Source: Anaerolineaceae bacterium
Lineage (GTDB): Bacteria; Chloroflexota; Anaerolineae; Aggregatilineales; Phototrophicaceae
Assembly (NCBI GenBank): GCA_020634135.1
Contig: JACKCG010000007.1
Location: forward strand, 186,001 to 250,000
Length of the DNA stretch: 64,000 bases
Reading direction: 5' to 3'
Positions within the stretch are counted from its first letter, which is position 1. Each line of letters begins with the position of its first letter. A program made the translations under genes and the position numbers. Below the pieces are notes generated by a model. That model ran no database searches, had not been told where the DNA came from, and was given only the letters and a program-made list of their open reading frames with translations. This document shows, piece after piece, positions 1 to 8,519 of this stretch.

Positions 1-1
1 T

Positions 2-670
2 CTGCTGGTGAATATCCTGGGGGCGGATCATTACACACAGCACCAGGTGGTGCGATACGGGCTGGAGGCGCTGGGGTATGACCCGACTCCCCTGCATGTG
101 GTGATTATCCAGTTTGTGCGCCTGATACGCGGTGGCGAAATCCTGAAGATGAGCACCCGCGCCGGAGCCATAGACACGCTGGATGATCTGATTGACCAGA
201 CCAGCGCGGATGTGGTGCGCTATATTCTGCTGGCGCGCAGTCCAGACTCGCACCTGGATTTCGACCTCGATATGGCCGTGAAACAGAGCAATGAGAACCC
301 CGTCTACTACATTCAGAATGCGCATGTGCGCTGCGCCGGGATTTTCCGGGAGGCCGAAGCACGCGGCAAGGGAGACGAGGGCGCAAATCTGAACCTGCTT
401 GGCGCAGACGAACTCCGGTTTATTCGCAAGGTATTGGAATTGGGCGAGGTGATTGAGCAGTCCGCCAGAGAACTCGCGCCGCATAAAATTGCTTTCTACG
501 CGCACGAACTGGCAAGCCTGTTCCACCCAACCTACGATACAGTGCGGGCACTGCATGGCGATATCCCGGACGACGTGGCAACCGCGCGGCTGCGGTTCTA
601 TCGGGCGGCGCAGGTGGCGTTCAAGCGGGTACTGCGGCTGATGGGTATGACCGCGCCAGAACGCATGTGA
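2..670 (+). CDS. argS: Arginyl-tRNA synthetase, C-terminal part (5' truncated by window)
   Basis: Charges tRNA-Arg with arginine in the cytoplasm. The frame is already open at base 2, so only the last ~222 residues are present. Visible are the catalytic-domain segment GADHYTQH, the class I signature loop in its ArgS form (KMSTRAG, in place of canonical KMSKS), the following ADVVRYILL and NPVYYIQNAHVR stretches, and a C-terminal DALR-type anticodon-binding helical domain. The C-terminus LMGMTAPERM is typical of the family. It is followed after 82 bases by a methyltransferase gene on the same strand. Identification is confident from the motif order; the N-terminal add domain lies outside the window. 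Confidence 0.95.
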   Translation: MLVNILGADHYTQHQVVRYGLEALGYDPTPLHVVIIQFVRLIRGGEILKMSTRAGAIDTLDDLIDQTSADVVRYILLARSPDSHLDFDLDMAVKQSNENPVYYIQNAHVRCAGIFREAEARGKGDEGANLNLLGADELRFIRKVLELGEVIEQSARELAPHKIAFYAHELASLFHPTYDTVRALHGDIPDDVATARLRFYRAAQVAFKRVLRLMGMTAPERM

Positions 671-752
671 GGTCTCGGTTAGCAAATTCGCCGGGAAACG
701 CACTTTGTGTTACGCTAGCAGCATGACAACGGCAGATAAGTGAGGCAAAATC

Positions 753-1514
753 GTGGCCGGAGACTACGCAGTTTTGGCACCTGTGTATGATGAAATCGGA
801 TTAGCGGCGTTCGCATCAGCGATGGCACCCCGCCTGATTCACTTCGTTCAATCCCACACGGATTGGCTGGGGCGGCGCGTGCTTGACCTGGGATGCGGCA
901 CCGGCGAAGCCATGAAAGCGCTGGCGGACTACAATTTCGCATTCGTCGCCGTCGAAAACACGGCGGAGATGATTCAACAAGCACAAACCCGGTTGGCGAA
1001 GGCCGGATTGAATATCAAATGGGTGCAGCAGGATATTCGTCAGCTTGACCCGACCACCGGGCTTGTAGATATGGCGCTGGCACTCGACATTATCAACGAC
1101 CTCAACAGCCTGCGCGAGTTAGAGGCGGTGTTTAAGGGCGTTCACCAGCTCCTGGATACAGGCAAGCTGTTCATTTTTGATATGTACACCTTGCAGGGGC
1201 TGGCAGAATTTGGAAGGGAGGGTGAACACCTGGTGTATAATCAACCGGATAAGCTCACGGTGTTTGCCAGCAATGCGTATGACTACGAGCGCCAGATTCA
1301 CACCCAGGCATTCACTATTTTCCAGCGGGTGGCGGACTGCTGGCAGCGCGCAGAAGCATCACGGATTCTGCGCACCTTCCCGGTACAGGCGGTAGCGTCG
1401 TTGTTGCAGCGTTCGGGATTCGAGATTACAACGGTTCTGGATACCCATCTGAATGTGCTTCAACCGGGTGTTTCTCAGGTACCCCGGGTAATCTTCATCG
1501 CCAAAAAACTGTAA
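753..1514 (+). CDS. Class I SAM-dependent methyltransferase
   Basis: A 253-residue Rossmann-fold methyltransferase. The SAM-binding motif I reads VLDLGCGTGEA (around residues 44-54), followed by the acidic motif II in VAVENTAEMIQQA and motif IV-like LALDIINDLNSL. The start is taken as GTG at 753, preceded by a TGAGG sequence 8 bases upstream; the protein then opens with AGDYAVLAPVYDEIG, the usual 'YD' N-terminus of small ubiquinone/menaquinone-type methyltransferase relatives. Substrate cannot be told from sequence. It stands alone between argS and a membrane protein gene. Confidence 0.85.
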   Translation: MAGDYAVLAPVYDEIGLAAFASAMAPRLIHFVQSHTDWLGRRVLDLGCGTGEAMKALADYNFAFVAVENTAEMIQQAQTRLAKAGLNIKWVQQDIRQLDPTTGLVDMALALDIINDLNSLRELEAVFKGVHQLLDTGKLFIFDMYTLQGLAEFGREGEHLVYNQPDKLTVFASNAYDYERQIHTQAFTIFQRVADCWQRAEASRILRTFPVQAVASLLQRSGFEITTVLDTHLNVLQPGVSQVPRVIFIAKKL

Positions 1515-1599
1515 CCGTAGCCAGGGGCAGCGTGGCTGTCACACGCCCTGAATCCCTACAGGACTTGAACCGCGCCATCCCTATTGCAGAGATAGAATC

Positions 1600-2280
1600 A
1601 TGGAAAACACTTTGGACAAGCCCCCTCTCAATTTCCGGGTAGACCCGGAGCATGGCGCACTTCGCCTGAGTATCATCGGTATTTTCGTGGCGCTATGGAT
1701 TATCACATTCTTCATCCTGAGTCTCCTCATCCCTGACCAGGGCGTGAACCTGATCGCCGTCCTGGTGGGCTTCGGGGTCGCGGCGATTGTTTCACGCCAG
1801 ATTGAAAATACGCTGCGGTCAAAGTGGCCGAGTGGACGCACGTTGGTCATTGACCAGGATGGTGTTACCCTGCTTCTCAAAGAAACAACGCAATCCCAGA
1901 TTACAGCCAGCGAGCCGATGGGCATCCTGCTGTGGCGCTTCCGTATCCGACGGCGGACAAGAGTGCCGAAGGGCTGGTATGTGGTTGCCTGTGCTATCGA
2001 ACAGGAAGATACCTACCTGCCGGTCTATACATTTATGTCGCCCCAGGATATTGAGGCACTCAACGGGCGTATTCGCTTCCCGGTGCTGATGACTGAAAAA
2101 GAAGTGCAAAACCCAATGGGACGGCAAGACAGTCTGCGATTAGCTGGCGAGCAGCGCCGCCTGCGGCAGGCCGAGCAGCACCGCTGGACCAATGGCGCTG
2201 AAATGACCAATGACGACTTCACCCAATATCTTGAACGACTGAACGAGCAGTTCCCTCAATGGATGCCCTTAAATCGTTGA
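1600..2280 (+). CDS. Membrane protein of unknown function, two N-terminal TM helices
   Basis: 226 residues. Two adjacent hydrophobic helices (about residues 24-45 and 48-66, the first around IGIFVALWIITFFILSLLI) are followed by a soluble domain rich in charged residues and a C-terminal helical tail full of Gln, Arg and Glu. The topology suggests a small helical hairpin anchoring a cytoplasmic PH-like or bacterial membrane-flanked domain; that fold assignment is inference. The end overlaps the next gene by 22 bases, so the two are probably translationally coupled. I do not recognise the family. Confidence 0.75.
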   Translation: MENTLDKPPLNFRVDPEHGALRLSIIGIFVALWIITFFILSLLIPDQGVNLIAVLVGFGVAAIVSRQIENTLRSKWPSGRTLVIDQDGVTLLLKETTQSQITASEPMGILLWRFRIRRRTRVPKGWYVVACAIEQEDTYLPVYTFMSPQDIEALNGRIRFPVLMTEKEVQNPMGRQDSLRLAGEQRRLRQAEQHRWTNGAEMTNDDFTQYLERLNEQFPQWMPLNR

Positions 2281-3806
2281 CCGCCCATCGTGGCCTATTC
2301 ACCAGTTTCTTAGTGGTTGTGCTTCTGCTGGGTGGATACCGGCTTCAGGCACAGGATGCTATGCCACTCACCGCGTTTACGCCATCACTGGGCGAGATTA
2401 CTGCTGGTGAAACCCAGAACTGGACATTTACCGGGCTGGATGGCGCGGCGCTGTCCTTACGGGTGGAGGCAATCTCCGGGGATTTAGACCCGGTGGTGAG
2501 CCTGCGCAACAGCAGCGGACAAACACTCATCACCAATGATGATTATGAGTACCCGGTTGATAAAGACGCACTGCTGGAAGTCGTGACCCTGCCCCGCACC
2601 GACACCTACACTGTGCAGGTATCCGGGTATAGCGGTACAGCCGGGGAATATTTACTCACTCTGACTTACGGATTTGCCAATCTCGCGCTGCAAGAGACTT
2701 TCGAGACTGTCTCCGACTGGACAGCGATAGATGAAACCGGGAGTATTTCCCCGGCAGACGGACAGATGGCCTTCCAACTCACGGGGATGCAGATACGTGA
2801 CACGGCCATCAACGGCAGTACGAACCCCTTGACGGACTATTATGCACAGATTGATATTCGCATAACCAGCCAGGTCGGGGGATGGGAGGCGGGGTTGACC
2901 AACCGCCAGCAAGACGACGGCAGCTACTATCTCTTTAATGTGAATGACCGGGGACAGTGGCGTTTTGTCCTGCATTCAGCGGAAGGGGACGACCAGGTAC
3001 TGCGTGATTGGACGCCCCATCCGGCCATCGTCCCAGGCGACACAGCTTTCACATTAGGATTGATGGTGAATGATACCGGCTTTGACTTTTTCTATAACGG
3101 CCAGCTGCTCGGTCATACGGTAGATGACACGATCCTCAATAGTGGCCGTGTTGGGCTGGCAATTGGCACAGGGGCTGCCCTCAACAGCACTGTAAGCATC
3201 CAATTCGATAACCTCATTATCACCGTCCCGGTAGAAGTCAATGGCCGGCGGCTGGTCCCGCAGCAGATCATCCAGGGTGAACCTGCCGTGCTGGTGGAAG
3301 AACTCCGGCGGCGTGGAGTGATCCCGGCGGCGGGCGAGATGGCGCTGACGGTGAGTGAGAGCTTCGCCGAATTTCGCCACCCTGGCGTCTCGCGGTTCAT
3401 GCTGGGACGCGGCACGCTGTTCACAGATTTTGCGCTGGGGACAACCGTCTCATGGGAAAGCGCAGCGGAGGGAATGGCGGGCTGTGGCCTGGTGTTCCGC
3501 CAAAGCGATGAGGCGCACTACCTGTTGGCCTATATTGAGCAAACGGGCGGGTATGGGGTGTCGCAGCGCGATGGGGATTCCTTTCTGCCAGGCGTTTTCG
3601 GCGAATACGCCGAGATCAGCAGCGGCCCTCACCAACTGGTTGTGGTCGCTGCCAGTAATCGGGTTATTTACTACATAGACGGCCTGCTTGCCGGTGAATT
3701 GATGATTGAAGCGCAGGAAGGCGAGGTGGGGAATGCGGTGGTCAACTTCGAGCCGATCAGCACATCGTGTCAATTCACCAATACCTGGCTGTGGCGCTGG
3801 CGGTAA
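2259..3806 (+). CDS. Secreted multidomain protein (PPC-like plus two LamG-like domains)
   Basis: 515 residues with a signal peptide: a basic start, hydrophobic core FLVVVLLLGGY and a likely cleavage after LQAQ (near residue 32). Residues ~38-130 resemble a pre-peptidase C-terminal (PPC) beta-sandwich (ITAGETQNWTFTGLDG, then DPVVSLRNSSGQTLITNDD). Two further beta-rich regions (~145-325 and ~360-510) look like concanavalin/LamG-type folds, with repeated YLFNVN and YLLAYIEQ strands and DNL-type edge motifs. No catalytic motif is visible, so a binding or structural extracellular role is inferred. It overlaps the upstream membrane protein gene and is followed by a strong terminator. Confidence 0.8.
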   Translation: MDALKSLTAHRGLFTSFLVVVLLLGGYRLQAQDAMPLTAFTPSLGEITAGETQNWTFTGLDGAALSLRVEAISGDLDPVVSLRNSSGQTLITNDDYEYPVDKDALLEVVTLPRTDTYTVQVSGYSGTAGEYLLTLTYGFANLALQETFETVSDWTAIDETGSISPADGQMAFQLTGMQIRDTAINGSTNPLTDYYAQIDIRITSQVGGWEAGLTNRQQDDGSYYLFNVNDRGQWRFVLHSAEGDDQVLRDWTPHPAIVPGDTAFTLGLMVNDTGFDFFYNGQLLGHTVDDTILNSGRVGLAIGTGAALNSTVSIQFDNLIITVPVEVNGRRLVPQQIIQGEPAVLVEELRRRGVIPAAGEMALTVSESFAEFRHPGVSRFMLGRGTLFTDFALGTTVSWESAAEGMAGCGLVFRQSDEAHYLLAYIEQTGGYGVSQRDGDSFLPGVFGEYAEISSGPHQLVVVAASNRVIYYIDGLLAGELMIEAQEGEVGNAVVNFEPISTSCQFTNTWLWRWR

Positions 3807-3847
3807 AGTCCCTGCAACAGCGGAGTGCTGAAATAGATGGTTCATGG

Positions 3848-3869
3848 GGCGCAGCACACTGCGCCTTTT
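3848..3869 (+). terminator. Rho-independent terminator
   Basis: A 7-bp perfect stem GGCGCAG / CTGCGCC with a CACA loop, followed directly by TTTT and a second T tract. It lies 42 bases after the secreted-protein stop codon and ends the plus-strand pair 1600-3806. Confidence 0.85.
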
Positions 3870-3903
3870 CGTTTGACGGCATCAACATACCAGGGAGAAG
3901 CGC

Positions 3904-4812
3904 GTGAAACAGATCGAAGCAGCTATTTTGCGCACCGTTTTGTATGCGAATATCTTCAGTTTCCCCCTGACCGTCGAAGAAATCCACCATTTCCTGATTG
4001 ATGAACAACCGGCAAGTCTGGAGACGATACGGAACGCGCTTCAAGAATCTGCTGCACTACAACGTTGGCTGCGTTACGAACGCGGTTATGTCCTTTACGG
4101 GGAACAGCTTGACCTGATTGATGTGCGGCTGGCGCACGAGGCAGCATCCGAACAACTCTGGGGGGTGGCTCTACGGTACGGGCGCTGGCTGGCACGGCTG
4201 CCGTTCGTCCGCATGGTCGCACTGACCGGCGCGCTGGCAATGCGAAATGCGACTTCCGGGGATGATGACCTGGATTATCTGGTCATCGTGACACCAGGGC
4301 GGGTTTGGTTGGCGCGTGCATTTACGATTGTGCTGGTACGTTTAGCACGGCTGTGGGGTGTGACAGTCTGCCCGAATTACATTGTGGCAGAAAACAATCT
4401 CATACAAACCGACGAGAATATCTTCGTCGCGCATGAAGTTGTCCAGGCCCTGCCCCTCTACGGACACGGCCTGTACCAGCAGATGCGAGCGGCAAATGAG
4501 TGGACTCGAACTTACCTGCCGAATGCGGATACCCCTTTTTACAGGACGGAGGACTATTGGCCGGGTTGGGGTTGGCGTCAAGCGAAGCGCCTGGGGGAAT
4601 TCCTGTTCGGTGGCTGGTTAGGAAACCAGCTTGAACAGTGGGAATACCGGCGCAAATTGCAGCGATTCGCGCCGGAAATGCAGACGCCGCACTCGGCAGC
4701 CCGGCTCGATGAAACCCAGGTAAAAGGGCATTTCAACGATCATGGGCATCCCGCACTGCGGCGCTATTACGAACAGTTGAGCGCGTGTGGCCTGTCGGAT
4801 GATGACGACTAG
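3904..4812 (+). CDS. Nucleotidyltransferase-like protein with N-terminal winged-helix region
   Basis: 302 residues starting at GTG (3904) behind a GGGAGAAG ribosome site. Residues ~1-65 look like a helical, winged-helix-type domain. Residues ~105-125 contain a pol-beta-type signature: a glycine-rich helix (TGALAMRNATSG) then DDDLDYLVIV, where the paired acidic residues would bind metal. The rest is helical with conserved aromatic residues. This arrangement resembles the orphan nucleotidyltransferase-domain proteins common in environmental bacteria. The acceptor is unknown. The 3' end overlaps the convergent nrnA-like gene by 4 bases. Confidence in the domain is moderate, in function low. Confidence 0.7.
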   Translation: MKQIEAAILRTVLYANIFSFPLTVEEIHHFLIDEQPASLETIRNALQESAALQRWLRYERGYVLYGEQLDLIDVRLAHEAASEQLWGVALRYGRWLARLPFVRMVALTGALAMRNATSGDDDLDYLVIVTPGRVWLARAFTIVLVRLARLWGVTVCPNYIVAENNLIQTDENIFVAHEVVQALPLYGHGLYQQMRAANEWTRTYLPNADTPFYRTEDYWPGWGWRQAKRLGEFLFGGWLGNQLEQWEYRRKLQRFAPEMQTPHSAARLDETQVKGHFNDHGHPALRRYYEQLSACGLSDDDD

Positions 4813-5777
4813 TTCGGCTCTATTGCGTGAAGCAGCGCCAGGACGCGCTCCCGTGCTGCATCCAGCGGGCCGTCAATCGTCGCGCCGGAAGCCTGAGTAT
4901 GCCCACCACCGCCCAGACTCAGCGCAACGCCGCTGACATCATAACCCGGCTTACTCCGCAGGCTGATTTCGATCTGACCGTTGGATAGCTCTTTAAACAC
5001 AACCGCGATTTTTGCTTCATCCACCGAAATTAACAGACCAACCAGCCCACGATCGGTTGACTCACCGACTTTCGCCTGTTTCAAGTCCTCCTGGGTGACA
5101 CTGGCGGCGATCACTGTGTGATTCATCGTGACTGAACTCAAAGAGCGCTTCCAGAGTTCAATCGTGTTGTAAGGTTTGCTGACCAGGGCACGGGCAACTA
5201 TATCGGCCAGAGAGGCCCCGGCAGTGATTAACTGTTGGGCGATTTCCAGAGTACGCGCCGTCACGTTACTCGTGCGGAAACCGAGTGTATCCGTAACCAG
5301 CCCTGCCAGCAAAGGCACAGCGACCCGTTTCGAGATGGGATGCCCCATATAGACGAGCCAATCAAAGACGATTTCCGTCGCAGAAACGGCAGTCGGCACA
5401 ACCAGGAAAATATCCCCAAACCAGACATTCGTAGGATGATGGTCGAGGTTAATAACTTTTGGGCTGTGACCCCGTCCATACTCACCCACGAGGCCGGTAC
5501 GTGGCTCATCGCTGGCGTCCACCGAAATCATCAGATCCCATTTACCGCGTTTGAGTTTTCCCTGAACACCACCCGCACCCGGCAAGAAATTCAGGTAATC
5601 CGGTGTGCCTCCATCTACGACAGTGGTCACTTTCTTGCCCATCTCGCGCACAGCATTCGCCAGCCCTAACAGTGAGCCAATGGCGTCACCATCCGGGTTT
5701 ACATGCGTCACAATCAGAATTGACTCGGCCTGTTTGAGCGCCTCACTTGCGGCGGCCCAATTCGCTTTTTCACTCAT
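4809..5777 (-). CDS. nrnA: DHH-family phosphoesterase, NrnA-like oligoribonuclease / pAp phosphatase
   Basis: 322 residues, cytoplasmic. The DHH domain shows motif I THVNPDGDAIGS, motif II with Asp in VDASD, and the family-defining LDHHPTN. The C-terminal DHHA1 domain ends in the RNA-binding loop GGGGHTQASGA. Members degrade short RNA oligomers and dephosphorylate 3'-phosphoadenosine 5'-phosphate. The length matches the family. It is the last gene of the nusA-ylxR-infB-rbfA operon, its start overlapping the rbfA stop by 8 bases, which is a frequent arrangement in Firmicutes and Chloroflexi. Confidence 0.9.
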   Translation of the reverse strand: MSEKANWAAASEALKQAESILIVTHVNPDGDAIGSLLGLANAVREMGKKVTTVVDGGTPDYLNFLPGAGGVQGKLKRGKWDLMISVDASDEPRTGLVGEYGRGHSPKVINLDHHPTNVWFGDIFLVVPTAVSATEIVFDWLVYMGHPISKRVAVPLLAGLVTDTLGFRTSNVTARTLEIAQQLITAGASLADIVARALVSKPYNTIELWKRSLSSVTMNHTVIAASVTQEDLKQAKVGESTDRGLVGLLISVDEAKIAVVFKELSNGQIEISLRSKPGYDVSGVALSLGGGGHTQASGATIDGPLDAARERVLALLHAIEPN

Positions 5778-6156
5778 TCACGTCCTCAGTTGTGGTTTCA
5801 TCTTCGACTTCGGCGGGGGGGATTTCGAGGTTTTCAAGCAGTTGGGCAATCCGTTCACCGCGCTCCAGAGCGTAATCCCAGTGAAAAACCAGGTCCGGCA
5901 CCGAGCGCAACCGTATCCGGCGGCCAACCTCGCGCCGCAGGAAACCTTTCGCCCGTTCCAGGCCAGCCATCACTTCGGCCTCACGAGTCTCCTCTGCCAG
6001 GGCGTTAATATAGATATTGGCGAACATTAACTCGCGGTCAAGCTTGACCTCGGTGACAGTAATATGCTGGAGGCGCGGGTCTGCCACTTCACGCAGCAGT
6101 AATTCGCTCAGAATCTCCTGAATGCGCTCTGCCATACGATCCTGTTTGATTGTCAT
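5770..6156 (-). CDS. rbfA: Ribosome-binding factor A
   Basis: 128 residues with the RbfA KH-like fold: RMAERIQEILSELLLREV at the N-terminus, DPRLQHITVTEVKLDRE, and RRIRLRSVPDLVFHWD near the end. It helps 16S rRNA 5' end maturation and late 30S assembly. The ATG at 6156 is preferred over the adjacent GTG because a GGAG sits about 7 bases upstream of it. A short acidic C-terminal tail is present. It lies downstream of infB with a 140-base spacer containing a hairpin, and is coupled to nrnA. Confidence 0.93.
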   Translation of the reverse strand: MTIKQDRMAERIQEILSELLLREVADPRLQHITVTEVKLDRELMFANIYINALAEETREAEVMAGLERAKGFLRREVGRRIRLRSVPDLVFHWDYALERGERIAQLLENLEIPPAEVEDETTTEDVNE

Positions 6157-6232
6157 CACTTCACTCCTTCCTGGGGGAACTGCTCGTTGAGGGGAATTCC
6201 ATTGGAAACCAGGCTGTCATCACCGGGCTAAC

Positions 6233-6260
6233 GGGCAGTGAGCGTAAAAGCCCACTGCCC
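6233..6260 (-). repeat. Inverted repeat between infB and rbfA
   Basis: An 8-bp perfect inverted repeat (GGGCAGTG / CACTGCCC) around a 12-base loop in the infB-rbfA spacer. No T tract follows on either strand, so it may act as an mRNA processing or stability hairpin rather than a terminator. Confidence 0.45.
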
Positions 6261-6296
6261 CTCAAATGAGCGGTAATACCTTCACCGACACAGAGA

Positions 6297-8096
6297 CTAG
6301 TTGACCCGTTCTGTTACATAGAACTCGATCATATCTCCGTTTTCAAAATCGTTGAAACCGTTCAGGCCGATACCACACTCAAAACCGGAACGCACCTCGC
6401 GTACATCTTCAGTCATGCGTTTGAGCGAACCTACCGGCACGTTCTCCGCCAGCACCTTGCCGCCGCGTTTGACACGGGTACGGGCATTACGCCGGGCCTC
6501 ACCATCGCGAATATAACAACCGGCAATCACGCCGATGCGCGGAATGCGAAAGACCTGGCGGACTTCCGCTGTGCCGATTGTCTTTTCGGCGTAGGTGGGT
6601 TCGAGCAGGCCCTCCAGAGCAAGTTCGATGTCTTCCAGTAGTTTGTAGATGATATTGTAGACGCGGATGTCTACACCCTGGGAGTCAGCGGTACGGCGGG
6701 CGGCGTTGTCCACATTCACACCAAAGCCAATGATGATCGCGCCGGAAGCACTGGCAAGCATCACATCATTTTCGGTCACATGACCGACATCTGAGGACAG
6801 AATACGAATCCCAATGCCCTGTGTGTTATTTTCCGCCAATTGATGAAGCGAGTCGATAATTGGCTGGAGCGTGCCCTGTACGTCAACCTTCACAATCAGG
6901 CTGAGTTCTTTAGACTGACCTTCGGAAAAGTGCGCGAAGACATCTTCGAGTGTTAATGCGCGGGTTGGCTGCGCCTTCTGTGCATCTTCAATTTCCTGGC
7001 GTTCTTCCGCAATGCCACGCGCCACCTTATCATTTTTGACCGTCTCAAAGGCGTCACCCGGTTGAGGCGTCTCGCTCAACCCCAACACAGAAACCGGGGT
7101 AGAAGGCGGTGCATCCTTGATCTGCTTGCTGTTTTCATCGAACATCGCTTTGATACGGCCATAGGCTTTACCTGCCACCACCGTATCACCACGTTTGAGT
7201 GTGCCATTCAACACGAGCAAAGTCGCTACAGTACCCCGACTGGGATCCACTTTGGCTTCAATCACGATACCAGAGGCATCGCTCTTCGGGTTGGCAACGA
7301 CATCACTATCGTCTGCCATCAGCAGAATTGCTTCCAGCAGGTCGTCAATCCCCTGGCCCTTGACCGCCGAAACCGGCACAACCAGGGTATCCCCATCCCA
7401 TTCGTCGGGGGTCAACCCCACTTCCATAAGGCTCTTCTTCGTGCCTTCAACATTGGCGTTGCGCAGATCAGTTTTCGTGATCGCCACGATAATCGGCACA
7501 TTGGCAGCGCGGGCGTGGTCAATTGCTTCACGCGTGGTGGGCATTACGCCATCGTCCGCGGCCACAACCAGCACCGCGACATCGGCACCATGCGCACCAC
7601 GCGCCCGCATTGCTGTGAATGCTTCGTGACCAGGTGTATCGAGAAAAGTGATGTAGCGACCATTATGCTGCACCCTGTACGCACCGATATGCTGGGTGAT
7701 ACCGCCCGCTTCGCCAGCGGCAACCCGTGTTTTGCGAATAGTGTCCAAAAGGGTGGTTTTGCCATGATCTACGTGGCCGAGAATGGTCACAATCGGGGGG
7801 CGGCGCTGCAAGTTTTCGGTTTTTTCCTGCGTGTATTTCTTGCGCCAGGTCTGGGCTTCAGCGGCCTTCTGCCGCTCAGCAACGGCCACAGCGGCACTGG
7901 CAGATTGCGCCTCAAAGCCCATTTCCTCAACGACGATGGCCGCCGTATCGAAGTCAATTTGCTGATTGATCGAAGCCATGATTCCATTCGCGATCAGCCG
8001 CTTCATGACCTCAATCGGGCTGGCATCAATGATCTCAGCCAGATCGCGAACGGTTAGATAATCGGGTAGCAGTACAGCCTGCTTTTCCTGTGCCAT
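6297..8096 (-). CDS. infB: Translation initiation factor IF-2
   Basis: 599 residues. It delivers fMet-tRNA to the 30S subunit. An IF2-N domain (~residues 10-62) is followed by a short linker and the GTPase domain: G1 GHVDHGKTT (~107), G3 DTPGHEAFTAMRARGA, G4 TKTD. Domains II-IV follow, including the C-terminal fMet-tRNA-binding region with FECGIGLNGFNDF. It is shorter than the ~700-900 residue IF-2 of many bacteria because the charged N-terminal extension is missing. The start ATG at 8096 lies 4 bases after a strong GAGGAGGA site (8101-8108). It sits between ylxR and rbfA. Confidence 0.97.
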   Translation of the reverse strand: MAQEKQAVLLPDYLTVRDLAEIIDASPIEVMKRLIANGIMASINQQIDFDTAAIVVEEMGFEAQSASAAVAVAERQKAAEAQTWRKKYTQEKTENLQRRPPIVTILGHVDHGKTTLLDTIRKTRVAAGEAGGITQHIGAYRVQHNGRYITFLDTPGHEAFTAMRARGAHGADVAVLVVAADDGVMPTTREAIDHARAANVPIIVAITKTDLRNANVEGTKKSLMEVGLTPDEWDGDTLVVPVSAVKGQGIDDLLEAILLMADDSDVVANPKSDASGIVIEAKVDPSRGTVATLLVLNGTLKRGDTVVAGKAYGRIKAMFDENSKQIKDAPPSTPVSVLGLSETPQPGDAFETVKNDKVARGIAEERQEIEDAQKAQPTRALTLEDVFAHFSEGQSKELSLIVKVDVQGTLQPIIDSLHQLAENNTQGIGIRILSSDVGHVTENDVMLASASGAIIIGFGVNVDNAARRTADSQGVDIRVYNIIYKLLEDIELALEGLLEPTYAEKTIGTAEVRQVFRIPRIGVIAGCYIRDGEARRNARTRVKRGGKVLAENVPVGSLKRMTEDVREVRSGFECGIGLNGFNDFENGDMIEFYVTERVN

Positions 8097-8132
8097 ATAT
8101 TCCTCCTCAGTACAGGGGAGCGGCAGGTCAGG

Positions 8133-8149
8133 AAAAGCCGACGGCTTTT
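8133..8149 (-). repeat. Palindrome in the ylxR-infB spacer
   Basis: AAAAGCCG and CGGCTTTT flank a single central base, in the untranslated stretch ahead of infB. On the minus strand the downstream arm ends in TTTT, so it could form a weak attenuator-like hairpin (6-bp stem, 5-base loop). Upstream at 8182-8215 the near repeats CATGAGTTACA and CATGGGTTACA are also present. Confidence 0.4.
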
Positions 8150-8219
8150 AGACCCCCCTACCGCTATAGTTGATCATTATTCATGAGTTACACCGTGAAT
8201 CCATCATGGGTTACATCCA

Positions 8220-8519
8220 TTATGGTGACGGTATGGCCTGGCGCAGGCGCATCCGGTCATCTGCCGTAAGCGTGGTACGCAGGGCCTTATTTAAAATATC
8301 GGTGGAAGCAGCACGTTCCCAACACTCAGGATTAGCACACAAATACGCGCCGCGTCCGCTCATCTTGCCGGTAGGGTCTAATTGCAGCCCATCCTGAGTC
8401 CTAACGACGCGGAACAGGGCGCGTTTGCCATCTTTTTCCCGGCAAACAACACAGGTGCGGATAGGAATGTGCTTCCGGCGCTGTTGTTGGCGTGTTGGGT
8501 TCATCATCATATAAACCAC
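8220..8519 (-). CDS. YlxR-family RNA-binding protein (RnpM, DUF448)
   Basis: 99 residues from a GTG overlapping the nusA stop by one base (TAGTG); internal ATGs three to five codons in are alternative starts. The family signature RTCVVCREKDGKRALFRVVR is intact, as is GRGAYLCANPECWERA. In Bacillus the homologue binds RNase P RNA and modulates its activity; nucleic-acid binding in general is established for the family. The order nusA-ylxR-infB is conserved across many bacteria and supports the call. Confidence 0.92.
   Translation of the reverse strand: MVYMMMNPTRQQQRRKHIPIRTCVVCREKDGKRALFRVVRTQDGLQLDPTGKMSGRGAYLCANPECWERAASTDILNKALRTTLTADDRMRLRQAIPSP

Noticed and set aside
1525..1562. Terminator-like GC-rich inverted repeat after the first methyltransferase
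   Set aside because: The stem is imperfect and no T tract follows.
7062..8057. A 331-codon open frame on the plus strand across infB
   Set aside because: It lies entirely opposite the infB gene, has His/Arg/Phe-rich composition typical of antisense frames, and shows no recognisable motif.
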